Shown here one piece after another: positions 1 through 8,683 of a DNA stretch of 64,000 nucleotides (positions within the stretch are counted from its first letter, which is position 1; each line of letters opens with the position of its first letter). Origin of the DNA: Ephemeroptericola cinctiostellae (GTDB lineage Bacteria > Pseudomonadota > Gammaproteobacteria > Burkholderiales > Burkholderiaceae); NCBI RefSeq assembly GCF_003339525.1, contig NZ_CP031124.1, positions 1,488,001-1,552,000 of the forward strand, written 5' to 3'. The position numbers and the translations under genes are program-made. Under the pieces are notes generated by a model, which made no database searches, was not told where the DNA came from, and worked only from the letters and a program-made list of their open reading frames with translations.

Positions 1-41
1 TGGTGGGATGTAGAAAATTTTGTAAAAGGAGTTTTAACATC

Positions 42-1811
42 ATGACAAATGCGGCACTACAATTTCAAGATGGCGACCGACTTGGGCGAGTTGCAGCAGT
101 CGATACCAGTCGAGTTTTGATTTCAGTCGAAAATCATCAACACATGACAACCATTGCAGTCGGGAATCTAATTGCAATACAAGGTCGTACCACAGCCGAA
201 TTTCTAATTGGAATTGTCGAACGGGCTACTCGATCTGTTAGTGAGAAGCTGCTTCTTGATGAAACCGCAGATGATGGGTCGATTCCGCTTGGCGAGAGTC
301 AAGAGGATTTTATAAAGGCGGTTCTGATTGGAACCTATCGCACCGTAGACGGTAGTTCATCAAACACTTTCAAGCGCGGGGCAGATTGTTTCCCGCAAGT
401 TGATCGTGACTGCTTTCATGTGAACAGCAAGAACCTTCAGCAGTTCATGAATTTGCTCTCTATGAAAGTGGAGGAAAAGGAACGTTTGACTCTAGGTCAT
501 TTCATGGCTGATCAAACGGCTGTTGCCGTAGCGAATGGTGATAAGTTCTTTCAGCGTCATGCTGCAATTTTGGGAAGTACAGGATCTGGAAAGAGCTGGG
601 CAGTTGCGCTCATGCTCGAACGTGCCGCCGCTTTGAAGTCTGCAAACCTAATCGTGCTAGACATGCACGGAGAGTATTCGACATTGTGCGAAGGCCCTAA
701 CGCTATTGCGCAACAGTATCGTATTGCGGGACCTGGTGATCTGGATAAGCCTGATGACGAATGCTTATTTTTACCTTACTGGCTACTGAACCGTGAAGAA
801 ATGCTCGCGCTGATTCTTGATCGCAGTGATGACAATGCCCCAAACCAAGCAGCCCGATTTACCGAACACGTTCGGGCATTGAAGGAAAAGGTTCTGACCG
901 ATTCAAAAAAGACAGATGTCCTCGCCACGTTCACGGTTGACTCACCGATTCCCTACCCCATTGAGTCACTACTTTCCCTTTTGAAAGATGACGACACGGG
1001 CACAAAACCCGGAGCCAATGACAAGCCAATCAAGGGTGATTGGAACGGCAAACTGAGTCGATTCATTATTCGCATGAAGGCGAAAACTGATGATCGAAGA
1101 TGTGGGTTCATGTTTCAACCTCCGGCAATGTGCAGCGAGTACGGTTGGCTTGAAAAGATGCTGGGTAGCCTATTCTCGGTTTCAGGTGCTCAGGGTGGCA
1201 TAAAAATTATTGATTTTTCTGAAGTCCCGTCGGACGTCCTACCTATAGTTACAGGCGTTCTAGCACGATTACTCTACAGCATTCAATTCTGGATGGACAA
1301 GGAATCGCGGCATCCTCTCACCATTGTTTGCGACGAAGCACATCTGTATCTTCCTGTCCGTGATTCTGCTGAGGCTGCGGAGAAACGTGCACTGGAGTCA
1401 TTTGAACGGATTGCTAAAGAAGGTCGCAAATATGGCGTCTCGTTACTTGTTGTCAGCCAGAGACCATCCGACGTGAGCCGTACAATTCTCAGTCAATGTA
1501 ATAATTTTCTTGTTCTGCGCTTAACAAATGATCAAGACCAAAGTGTTGTAAAACGACTGATGCCAGAGTCTATGGGAGGTATTACAGACATATTACCCCT
1601 TCTTGATCTTGGTGAAGCACTGCTATTAGGTGACTCGATCTTGCTTCCAACTCGAATTAAGTTGGATAAACCAAAAATTGAACCTGCAAGCGCAACACGT
1701 CAATTTTGGACTGAATGGGCATCTCAAACTCCTAAACCTAATGCAGTATCTAGAGCTGTAGAGGCGCTTAGATGCCAAGTTCGAGCAAAAAATAAGGATT
1801 CCGATAAGTGA
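42..1811 (+). CDS. HerA-type DNA-translocating ATPase
   Basis: A 589-residue hexameric-helicase-like ATPase of the HerA/FtsK superfamily. The first ~60 residues read as a HAS-barrel (GRVAAVDTSRVLISV, then GNLIAI). Walker A is GSTGSGKS at about residues 177-184. Walker B is IVCDEAHL near residue 431, and the HerA-type SQRPSDV motif follows with a C-terminal GEALLLGD strand. I chose the ATG at 42 because AAGGAG at 26-31 precedes it by 10 nt; the upstream in-frame GTG at 3 has no such site. The stop overlaps the GTG of the next gene by four bases, so the two are translationally coupled. HerA proteins pump DNA and pair with a nuclease, NurA in archaeal end resection or various effectors in bacterial anti-phage systems. 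The pairing with a PIN-like protein suggests the latter, which is inference. An upstream partner may lie outside the window. Confidence 0.85.
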   Translation: MTNAALQFQDGDRLGRVAAVDTSRVLISVENHQHMTTIAVGNLIAIQGRTTAEFLIGIVERATRSVSEKLLLDETADDGSIPLGESQEDFIKAVLIGTYRTVDGSSSNTFKRGADCFPQVDRDCFHVNSKNLQQFMNLLSMKVEEKERLTLGHFMADQTAVAVANGDKFFQRHAAILGSTGSGKSWAVALMLERAAALKSANLIVLDMHGEYSTLCEGPNAIAQQYRIAGPGDLDKPDDECLFLPYWLLNREEMLALILDRSDDNAPNQAARFTEHVRALKEKVLTDSKKTDVLATFTVDSPIPYPIESLLSLLKDDDTGTKPGANDKPIKGDWNGKLSRFIIRMKAKTDDRRCGFMFQPPAMCSEYGWLEKMLGSLFSVSGAQGGIKIIDFSEVPSDVLPIVTGVLARLLYSIQFWMDKESRHPLTIVCDEAHLYLPVRDSAEAAEKRALESFERIAKEGRKYGVSLLVVSQRPSDVSRTILSQCNNFLVLRLTNDQDQSVVKRLMPESMGGITDILPLLDLGEALLLGDSILLPTRIKLDKPKIEPASATRQFWTEWASQTPKPNAVSRAVEALRCQVRAKNKDSDK

Positions 1812-2632
1812 GAACAAATGTTAAACATAAAGTTGTTCTTGACACTTGCGTTGTCCGTGAGCTTTTACCCCATTCAGAAATGCCTAGTTGGGTAGAAACC
1901 TTTATTTTAATGTCAAAAAAAGGGTACTCTTTTTCACTTGCAGATGGAACGGTGCTTGAGCTAATTAAACAAATAAGTACTTGTCAAATTAGACTAGAGG
2001 ATTTGCCTAAACTGTTCGTTACGTTAGAGCTTTTTTTAGATATGGCAGAGCCAGTGTTACCAGGGAAAGTCGATCTACAAGGACGAATAGGTGCTTTGAG
2101 AAAAGGACATAATTGGACTCTAGAAGAGTCTTTACAGACTGGATTAAGATACTGGGAAATGCTAAAGAATCCAGTACTTGAGTACAACATAACTGCACCT
2201 CAAATAATTGATGATGAAATAGATAGTTACCGTGAAATGTTTAACAAAACAGCTGCTCAAAGTTTACAGACTGATGAGAGCGTTTTAATTCAGGCCTTCA
2301 ATGTGCTTGATAGACAGTGCCCTGATTTAATTCCACCTCTATCGACAAGAATGGAATTACAAATCAAGTACTTTTATAATAAGTTTAAGAGCAGCAGCTT
2401 ACAACAAAAAGGCTACAATCCTTTATCTAATAAAAATAGTAATGATGCTGTAGATTTTGACTTGTTCAGATATTTAAGCCTACCTGCTTTTGTGATTACG
2501 TTTGAAAAAAAATATTTAAATTTAAGTGGATTTATCGATAGCATTCAAACTCGGTGGTTAATGAAGCCAAATGATCTTTGTTTACGCTGGGAGAAAAATG
2601 TTGAACCTTTCCCAATTTTTTCAAGTAGCTGA
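1808..2632 (+). CDS. PIN-like domain nuclease, partner of HerA
   Basis: A 274-residue protein starting at a GTG inside the four-base overlap (GTGA) with the HerA gene. The N-terminus VVLDTCVV (Asp12) and TVLELI (Glu51), with a C-terminal NDAVDFDLF (Asp213, Asp216, Asp218) followed by a strand ending in VITFEKKYL, match the spaced acidic residues of PIN-fold ribonucleases. The middle (residues ~60-205) is helical and not recognised. No signal peptide or membrane segment is seen. Base composition is more AT-rich than the HerA gene. The gene ends before a strong hairpin terminator, so it is the last of its operon. Likely the nuclease effector acting on DNA or RNA when HerA is engaged; this role is inferred from context. 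Other PIN-fold toxins remain possible. Confidence 0.65.
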   Translation: MRTNVKHKVVLDTCVVRELLPHSEMPSWVETFILMSKKGYSFSLADGTVLELIKQISTCQIRLEDLPKLFVTLELFLDMAEPVLPGKVDLQGRIGALRKGHNWTLEESLQTGLRYWEMLKNPVLEYNITAPQIIDDEIDSYREMFNKTAAQSLQTDESVLIQAFNVLDRQCPDLIPPLSTRMELQIKYFYNKFKSSSLQQKGYNPLSNKNSNDAVDFDLFRYLSLPAFVITFEKKYLNLSGFIDSIQTRWLMKPNDLCLRWEKNVEPFPIFSSS

Positions 2633-2704
2633 CAATTAAAAATATTGTCAACTACTTGTTTTTATTAGTATTGGGATTCTGCTACCTTATAGCGAACAGG
2701 CATC

Positions 2705-2734
2705 AAAAAACCACATGCAAACATGTGGTTTTTT
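2705..2734. terminator. Bidirectional intrinsic terminator
   Basis: A perfect 13-bp stem (AAAAAACCACATG paired with CATGTGGTTTTTT) around a CAAA loop, with an A-tract on one side and a T-tract on the other. It lies between the converging HerA-PIN operon and the YegP-like gene and can serve both. Confidence 0.9.
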
Positions 2735-2767
2735 AGTTTCAAGCGAATGCAAATAAATGCAAACAAC

Positions 2768-3103
2768 TTAAGCGGTCAAATCTTTAATGGTGTCACTTGA
2801 ACCATTTTTCATCACCGATTCGATGCCGTTGTCGCGAGAGGCGGCCGAGGCGTACATTTGGCTGGTGCCGATGATTTGGTGATTGCCTGCTTTGAGGTTG
2901 AAATATTCTTTGCCGTTTTTGGCAGTTTCTTTACTGAAACGTTCAGCCAATGCACTGTTTTTTTGCACCGACTCGATGCCATTTTCAGCGGCAGCACGTG
3001 TGGTGTATTGTTCGCTTGATAAAATGGCTTCGCCGTTACCTGCTTTTAAGGTGAATTTAAATTGATCGTTGCTGCTTTTAGATAATTCGTACCAACCGCT
3101 CAT
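2768..3103 (-). CDS. YegP-like DUF1508 protein
   Basis: A 111-residue protein made of two tandem DUF1508 units. Each unit follows the pattern phe-x-lys/asn-leu-lys-ala-gly-asn, a Ser/Gly strand, then an alanine-rich stretch ending NGIESVxKN: KFTLKAGNGEAILSSEQYTT then NGIESVQKN, and YFNLKAGNHQIIGTSQMYAS then NGIESVMKN. This is the YegP fold, in which two units form a compact domain. The start at 3103 is favoured over an upstream one at 3163 because AAGGAG sits 6 nt before it and the family begins MxGWYEL. The function of the family is unknown. The gene stands alone, with its own ribosome site and a shared terminator. Confidence 0.85.
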   Translation of the reverse strand: MSGWYELSKSSNDQFKFTLKAGNGEAILSSEQYTTRAAAENGIESVQKNSALAERFSKETAKNGKEYFNLKAGNHQIIGTSQMYASAASRDNGIESVMKNGSSDTIKDLTA

Positions 3104-3249
3104 GCTGCTCTCCTTAAAGTGGAAAAAATTGCACACAGACACGTGAATGTGCGCATGTGTCATATTAATTTAAAATAGCAGTACACAGGAAGAAAATCAT
3201 GCTTTTTTGTGTAACCATACGTAACCATTTCAGTCCATGATGCAATCAT

Positions 3250-4704
3250 TTACCCTTCAAGAGAAATGATGGTGTTTGGAATGACTTTGTTTGGATTCAT
3301 GATGTTCAGTGGATCCAGTGTCTGTTTGATCTGCTGCATGAGCATCAATTCGACAGGGGACTTGATGTTTATCATCAGGTCGCGTTTGAGTAAACCAATG
3401 CCATGTTCAGCACTGATGCTGCCGTTGAAGTGAGCAACTTGTTTATACACGATTGCATTGATGTTGGATTCGTGCGCCATGAGCGCTTCAGCATCCGAAA
3501 ATGCATGACCTCTTGAGACGTTGAAATGTAAATTACCATCACCGATGTGCCCAAAAACAATGGATTCAATGCCTGGATGGGCTTGTTCGAGGGCGGAATA
3601 CGTGCTGTCCACAAAAGCACTGATGCTTGAAATGGGCACACTGATGTCATGTTTGACGTTTTGACCAACTCGTTTTTGAGCGGCAGAAATGTTTTCGCGC
3701 AGCCGCCAAAAATGTGCGGCTTGATTGAGGTTTTGTGCGAGCAGCGCATTGGTGAGTGTGGCATGTTCAATGAGCAGGCTGAGTTGCGTGTGTAACACTG
3801 TTTCTAACTGGGCATGTGACGTCGCGCTGGAAATTTCGACGAGTGCAATGTGGCTGTTTTCGTCAGGGAATGGTAAATCCCAGCCAAATTGAGCACAAAC
3901 CAATTTCAATGCCGCTGGTGTGATGTATTCAAAAGCGGTGAGTTGTGAGTCGAATTGGCGTTGTAAAGCATCGAAGCTGTTGACGATGCCTGTGACATCG
4001 GTGGCTGAAATTAAGGCGACTTGTGTTTCTTTGGGTGCAGGAAAAAGTTTGAGCACCGCTGCCGTAATCAACCCCAAAGTGCCTTCAGCACCGATGAACA
4101 GGTGTTTGAGGTCATAGCCTGTGTTGTTCTTGCGCAAAGTATTGAGGTTCTGCCAAATGTCGCCACTCGGCAACACCACTTCCAGCCCCAAACACAAATC
4201 GCGCATGGTGCCATAGCACAACACTTGCGTGCCGCCAGCATTGGTTGCCAGATTGCCGCCAATGGTGGCCGAGCTTTGTGAAGCCAGAGTCAAGGGGAAA
4301 ATCAATCCGTGTGCACTGGCCGCTTGTTGCACCATTTCCAAAGTCACGCCCGCTTGTGCGGTCAAGGTGCGATTGGTGGGGTCAATGGCAATGATGCGGT
4401 TCAGGCGCGATAGATTGAGCAAAATACTGGTGCGCTCCGTCAGTACCGCGCAACCGCCAACCACGCCTGTGTTACCCCCTTGTGGAATCACGGCGATGGG
4501 CGGCTGTTGGGCGGAGCAGAGTCGAACCAGTTGCGCCACCTCTTCGATGGAACTGGGCAGCACAACCGCCAAAGGTGCTTGATGGTAACGGTTTCGTTCA
4601 TCCGTGTGAAAGGCTTGTGCCGATTCGCCTGTGCGTACATGTGCTGCACCCACAATGAGGGTCAGGTCATGAATGAAACGGTCATTGTGCGAATTCAAAC
4701 TCAT
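3250..4704 (-). CDS. FAD-linked oxidase, GlcD / D-lactate dehydrogenase type
   Basis: A 484-residue flavoprotein of the FAD_binding_4 plus FAD-oxidase_C architecture. It oxidises a D-2-hydroxyacid (glycolate, D-lactate or D-2-hydroxyglutarate) to the keto acid and passes electrons to a carrier. The FAD-binding segment PQGGNTGVVGG is at residues 74-84. The C-terminal half carries GHIGDGNLHFNV from residue 385 and SAEHGIGLLKR near 432-442, the catalytic and metal-binding signature of the family. Length is normal. Its ATG overlaps the stop of the upstream DUF2069 gene by four bases (4701-4704), so the two are co-translated. The exact substrate cannot be read from sequence. Confidence 0.9.
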   Translation of the reverse strand: MSLNSHNDRFIHDLTLIVGAAHVRTGESAQAFHTDERNRYHQAPLAVVLPSSIEEVAQLVRLCSAQQPPIAVIPQGGNTGVVGGCAVLTERTSILLNLSRLNRIIAIDPTNRTLTAQAGVTLEMVQQAASAHGLIFPLTLASQSSATIGGNLATNAGGTQVLCYGTMRDLCLGLEVVLPSGDIWQNLNTLRKNNTGYDLKHLFIGAEGTLGLITAAVLKLFPAPKETQVALISATDVTGIVNSFDALQRQFDSQLTAFEYITPAALKLVCAQFGWDLPFPDENSHIALVEISSATSHAQLETVLHTQLSLLIEHATLTNALLAQNLNQAAHFWRLRENISAAQKRVGQNVKHDISVPISSISAFVDSTYSALEQAHPGIESIVFGHIGDGNLHFNVSRGHAFSDAEALMAHESNINAIVYKQVAHFNGSISAEHGIGLLKRDLMINIKSPVELMLMQQIKQTLDPLNIMNPNKVIPNTIISLEG

Positions 4705-5357
4705 TGGAGACGATCGGTATCTGTGGAGGTGGGGTGTTCAGTATGGCTGTTTTTCGTGTGATCGCGTCCGCTGCGTACGCGATAAAAACCAATAATGAGC
4801 ATGTAAGGCACAACCAAACCAATGGTGATCCATTGAAGTGCTGTTTTAAATTGAATATAGCCTTGATCTTCAGTGCCCATCATTGGATTGTCGGCACTTG
4901 GCAGTGTCAGGTTAATGGCAAATACGATCATCGCCACATACAATAAACCACTCATTTTGCGAGTCTTTTTTTCTTTTTGTGGTTTGGGGGCTTTGGTTCT
5001 GTAGGCGAATTGATTGACCCAAATGAAAATAAAAGTCGACATCAGTAACTCTGCGATGGCAAAGTATTTTGAGGGCGTTGCATCAGAAAACGTGCGCAAT
5101 AAACCTTCCAACACATACAGCAAACTCAATAGGCTGAATACTTGATAGGCATATCGTTCACCACGCCACAGTTTGGTCAGTAATGGTAAAAATAAAATCC
5201 CTTTAAGCGCCATCCAGTAACCCGCACCATGTTTGAGTGGTGCGCCTACCGTTTCCCACACCACACACAATATAAATAAAGCAATGCTGAGGTAAGTGGT
5301 TTTTCGTGCCAATGCGTTGAGTGCGGGTTGATTGTGCAGTGTGTGTGTGGGGGTCAT
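4701..5357 (-). CDS. DUF2069 integral membrane protein with C-terminal extension
   Basis: A 218-residue membrane protein. Residues ~20-120 match DUF2069 (WETVGAPLKHGAGYW, then KGILFLPLLTKLWRGERYAY and YVLEGLLR), a small inner-membrane family of unknown role found next to wrbA in betaproteobacteria. Members are usually near 120-130 residues. Here a Lys/Pro-rich linker (about 122-137) leads into a further segment with two hydrophobic helices (LYVAMIVFAINLTL and ALQWITIGLVVPYMLIIG) and a polar tail. The extension could be a fused second small membrane protein. It is coupled to the downstream FAD oxidase by a four-base overlap; about 100 bp separate it from wrbA upstream. Confidence 0.8.
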   Translation of the reverse strand: MTPTHTLHNQPALNALARKTTYLSIALFILCVVWETVGAPLKHGAGYWMALKGILFLPLLTKLWRGERYAYQVFSLLSLLYVLEGLLRTFSDATPSKYFAIAELLMSTFIFIWVNQFAYRTKAPKPQKEKKTRKMSGLLYVAMIVFAINLTLPSADNPMMGTEDQGYIQFKTALQWITIGLVVPYMLIIGFYRVRSGRDHTKNSHTEHPTSTDTDRLQ

Positions 5358-5457
5358 TGATGCATTCGATTGATGGCTAATTGCAGAGTGAAATCTACTT
5401 TGCGTTTGTTTGAGGTAAGGGCGAATAAGGCGTTCAGCGTTATGACTAACAAATATT

Positions 5458-6501
<1,044 letters not shown>

Positions 6502-7740
6502 ATGAAAAGTATGCAATTAAAGAATTTAACAGACATCGGGCAACGGGTGCGCGCCGTGGTGCGTTTTTTGCTTGGGCGAATGGCCGTTCACCGCTTGAAT
6601 CAAGTGGCAGGCAGCTTGAGTTTCACCTCTGTGTTGTCTCTGGTGCCTTTGCTGGTGGTGATGCTGGCTATTTTGACGGCGTTCCCTGTATTTGATCGTT
6701 TTCAAAAAGAAATTCAGCAGTACATGTTGGATAACCTCATGCCAGATAGAATGAGTAAGGTGGTCATGAAACAGATCACTCAGTTTGCTGATCAAAGCTC
6801 ACGTCTGTCTATGGCTGGTGGCGTCTCGTTGGTGTTCACATCGTTGATGACGATGGGTACGGTTGATCGGGTGTTCAATGACATTTGGCAGGTCAAACGC
6901 CGAGGCTTGTTGCGCAAAAATGTATTGGTGTATTGGGCTGTATTGACGGTCGGGCCGATTTTGTTCGGTTTGATTCTGTTGTTTAACCGTTATATGGTGG
7001 ATACTTTGAAATATTCGCCCATCATGATGATTGAGGCTTTGGATTTCGTTGTCCCTTTTATATCGATTTTGCTTGGTTTCTCCGCTTTATACATGTTTGT
7101 GCCAAATCGTAAAGTTAAATGGCATGATGCTCTGATTGGCGGTTTGGTTGCAGCACTTTTGTTTACGGGACTGACCCAAAGTTTTTCATTGGTGTTTCGG
7201 CAATTTCAAGTGTATGCGATTGTTTATAGCGCATTCAGCATTTTACCTGCCCTGTTTTTGTGGTTGTATGTCTTTTGGTGGATTGTGCTGCTTGGGGCGT
7301 CCTTGACCGCCAGTTTGCCAATTTTAAAATATGAACGTTGGCGCAAAGAGCCACGTGTGGGCGATGATTTGCCCGAGGCTTTGATGGTTTTGTATATCTT
7401 GTACCAAGCCCAGCATTCACCAGCCCGTATGGTCAGTTGGGAGTCCTTGCAAACTCAACTCAAATTAAACAGCGAAGACTTGTCCAGCATCATGCAAACG
7501 TTGCAAGTGCATGGTTGGGTGGGGAAGGTTCGTCGCACGGACGATGGGACAGGTTGGGCTTTAATTTGCGATACAGGGGATGTCACTTTGGCCAACTTGT
7601 ATGATGTATTTGTCTTTGACTCGCAATATTTCTCAGCAAAAGCCCAGCAGGCGGGTTTGCCTTGGGCGAGTCGATTGACCGATTTACACCGCTCTGCTTA
7701 TCATCGTGTTTATCTGTCGGAATTGTTTGAAAAGAGATAA
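6502..7740 (+). CDS. yihY: YihY/UPF0761 family inner-membrane protein
   Basis: A 412-residue member of the YihY family, formerly mis-described as ribonuclease BN. The N-terminal ~280 residues hold about six transmembrane helices, among them SLVPLLVVMLAILTAF, NVLVYWAVLTVGPILFGLIL, FISILLGFSALYMFV and WLYVFWWIVLLGASLTASL. The family signature LSFTSVLSLVPLL lies near residues 39-51. The last ~130 residues are soluble and look like a winged-helix-type regulatory tail (ALMVLYILYQAQHSPARMVSW, then LQTQLKLNSEDL), usual in betaproteobacterial homologues. Start at 6502 with a weak GGATGG upstream; the ATG at 6511 is an alternative. Transport or envelope role unknown. Confidence 0.88.
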   Translation: MKSMQLKNLTDIGQRVRAVVRFLLGRMAVHRLNQVAGSLSFTSVLSLVPLLVVMLAILTAFPVFDRFQKEIQQYMLDNLMPDRMSKVVMKQITQFADQSSRLSMAGGVSLVFTSLMTMGTVDRVFNDIWQVKRRGLLRKNVLVYWAVLTVGPILFGLILLFNRYMVDTLKYSPIMMIEALDFVVPFISILLGFSALYMFVPNRKVKWHDALIGGLVAALLFTGLTQSFSLVFRQFQVYAIVYSAFSILPALFLWLYVFWWIVLLGASLTASLPILKYERWRKEPRVGDDLPEALMVLYILYQAQHSPARMVSWESLQTQLKLNSEDLSSIMQTLQVHGWVGKVRRTDDGTGWALICDTGDVTLANLYDVFVFDSQYFSAKAQQAGLPWASRLTDLHRSAYHRVYLSELFEKR

Positions 7741-7834
7741 AAAAGGTGCACAAATGCATCTCTTATGGTTACAATGCGTTTAATCAATCGCGCGATGCTT
7801 TCGCGTACTTTTATATATGTTGTTGGAGATGACC

Positions 7835-8275
7835 ATGAAAATTGCTGATATTTTAAAAACAAAAAACTTTACGCTTTTCACCGCCAATCCAAGCACCGAC
7901 CTGCAAGTGGCTGTGGATTTGATGGCGGAAAAAGATTTGGGTTCATTGGTCGTGCTCGAAGGTGGTGTTTTGGTCGGCATGCTGACTTTTCGTGAGATCA
8001 TCGCATCGTTGAGTTTTACCCGAGGCACGATCACGGGGACGACAGTGGGACAAGTCATGGAGCGCTCACCTTTGGTGTTGACTTCAGAAACCGATGTGCA
8101 CGACACGCGCCAAGCCATGTTGGATCGTCATGCGCGTTATGTGCCTATCATTGATAACCATGTGTTGATGGGCGTGATTTCTTTTTATGATGTGGCAAAA
8201 ACCATGTTGAATGCGCAGCAGCTCGAAAATAAAATGCTTAAAGCATACATCCGTGATTGGCCTGCTGAAAACTGA
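7835..8275 (+). CDS. CBS-domain pair protein
   Basis: A 146-residue protein consisting almost only of two CBS domains, a Bateman module that binds adenine nucleotides. The first runs from about residue 15 to 70 (LQVAVDLMAEKDLGSLVVLEGG, then VGMLTFREI). The second runs from about 80 to 135 (TSETDVHDTRQAMLDRHARY, then VPIIDNHVLMGVISFYDV). No enzyme domain is attached, so it probably acts as a stand-alone energy or ligand sensor. The ATG at 7835 is preferred to one at 7817 because GGAG at 7825-7828 lies 6 nt ahead of it. It is followed by a strong terminator. Confidence 0.9.
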   Translation: MKIADILKTKNFTLFTANPSTDLQVAVDLMAEKDLGSLVVLEGGVLVGMLTFREIIASLSFTRGTITGTTVGQVMERSPLVLTSETDVHDTRQAMLDRHARYVPIIDNHVLMGVISFYDVAKTMLNAQQLENKMLKAYIRDWPAEN

Positions 8276-8683
8276 TGTCATGTAAGTTGAATTCATCAAG
8301 TAAATTGAAGTGATTCAAAGTAAATGATAAAAACGGGCTGTGCCCGTTTTTTTTATGTGAGAGATCTAATGCCATTCGTCATTCAAATGAATCCGTGTTG
8401 AATCCAAGTTGAGTTCTAGGATGAAAAATGCAATTAATTCAACTTTGAGTTGGTGGGCGAATGGCTTTATTTATGTCTTTTCCACACATTCAAGCTTCTG
8501 TCTAAGTTTCAGGCGTCATCACAGAATCACGTATAATCGGGTACACACATGGTTCGATGGGATGTACCGCCTTCTCATCGTTGTTTTAGGGGTGTCCTCT
8601 TTGTTGCCTGACAATCCATGGTCAGCCACGCGGGCACATTATATCCAACACGTCGTCCAACACATCGACCTTACGGGATGCAC
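8276..8683. other. Intergenic region before the MFS-PlsC gene
   Basis: About 400 bp. It begins with the terminator of the CBS gene. The rest should contain the promoter of the MFS-PlsC gene, but no convincing -35/-10 pair stands out. An open frame of 110 codons running from 8409 into the next gene has no domain similarity I recognise and I treat it as chance. Confidence 0.6.
8329..8354 (+). terminator. Intrinsic terminator of the CBS gene
   Basis: A 10-bp stem AAAAACGGGC / GCCCGTTTTT with a TGT loop and three further T residues, 53 bp after the CBS gene stop. Confidence 0.92.
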
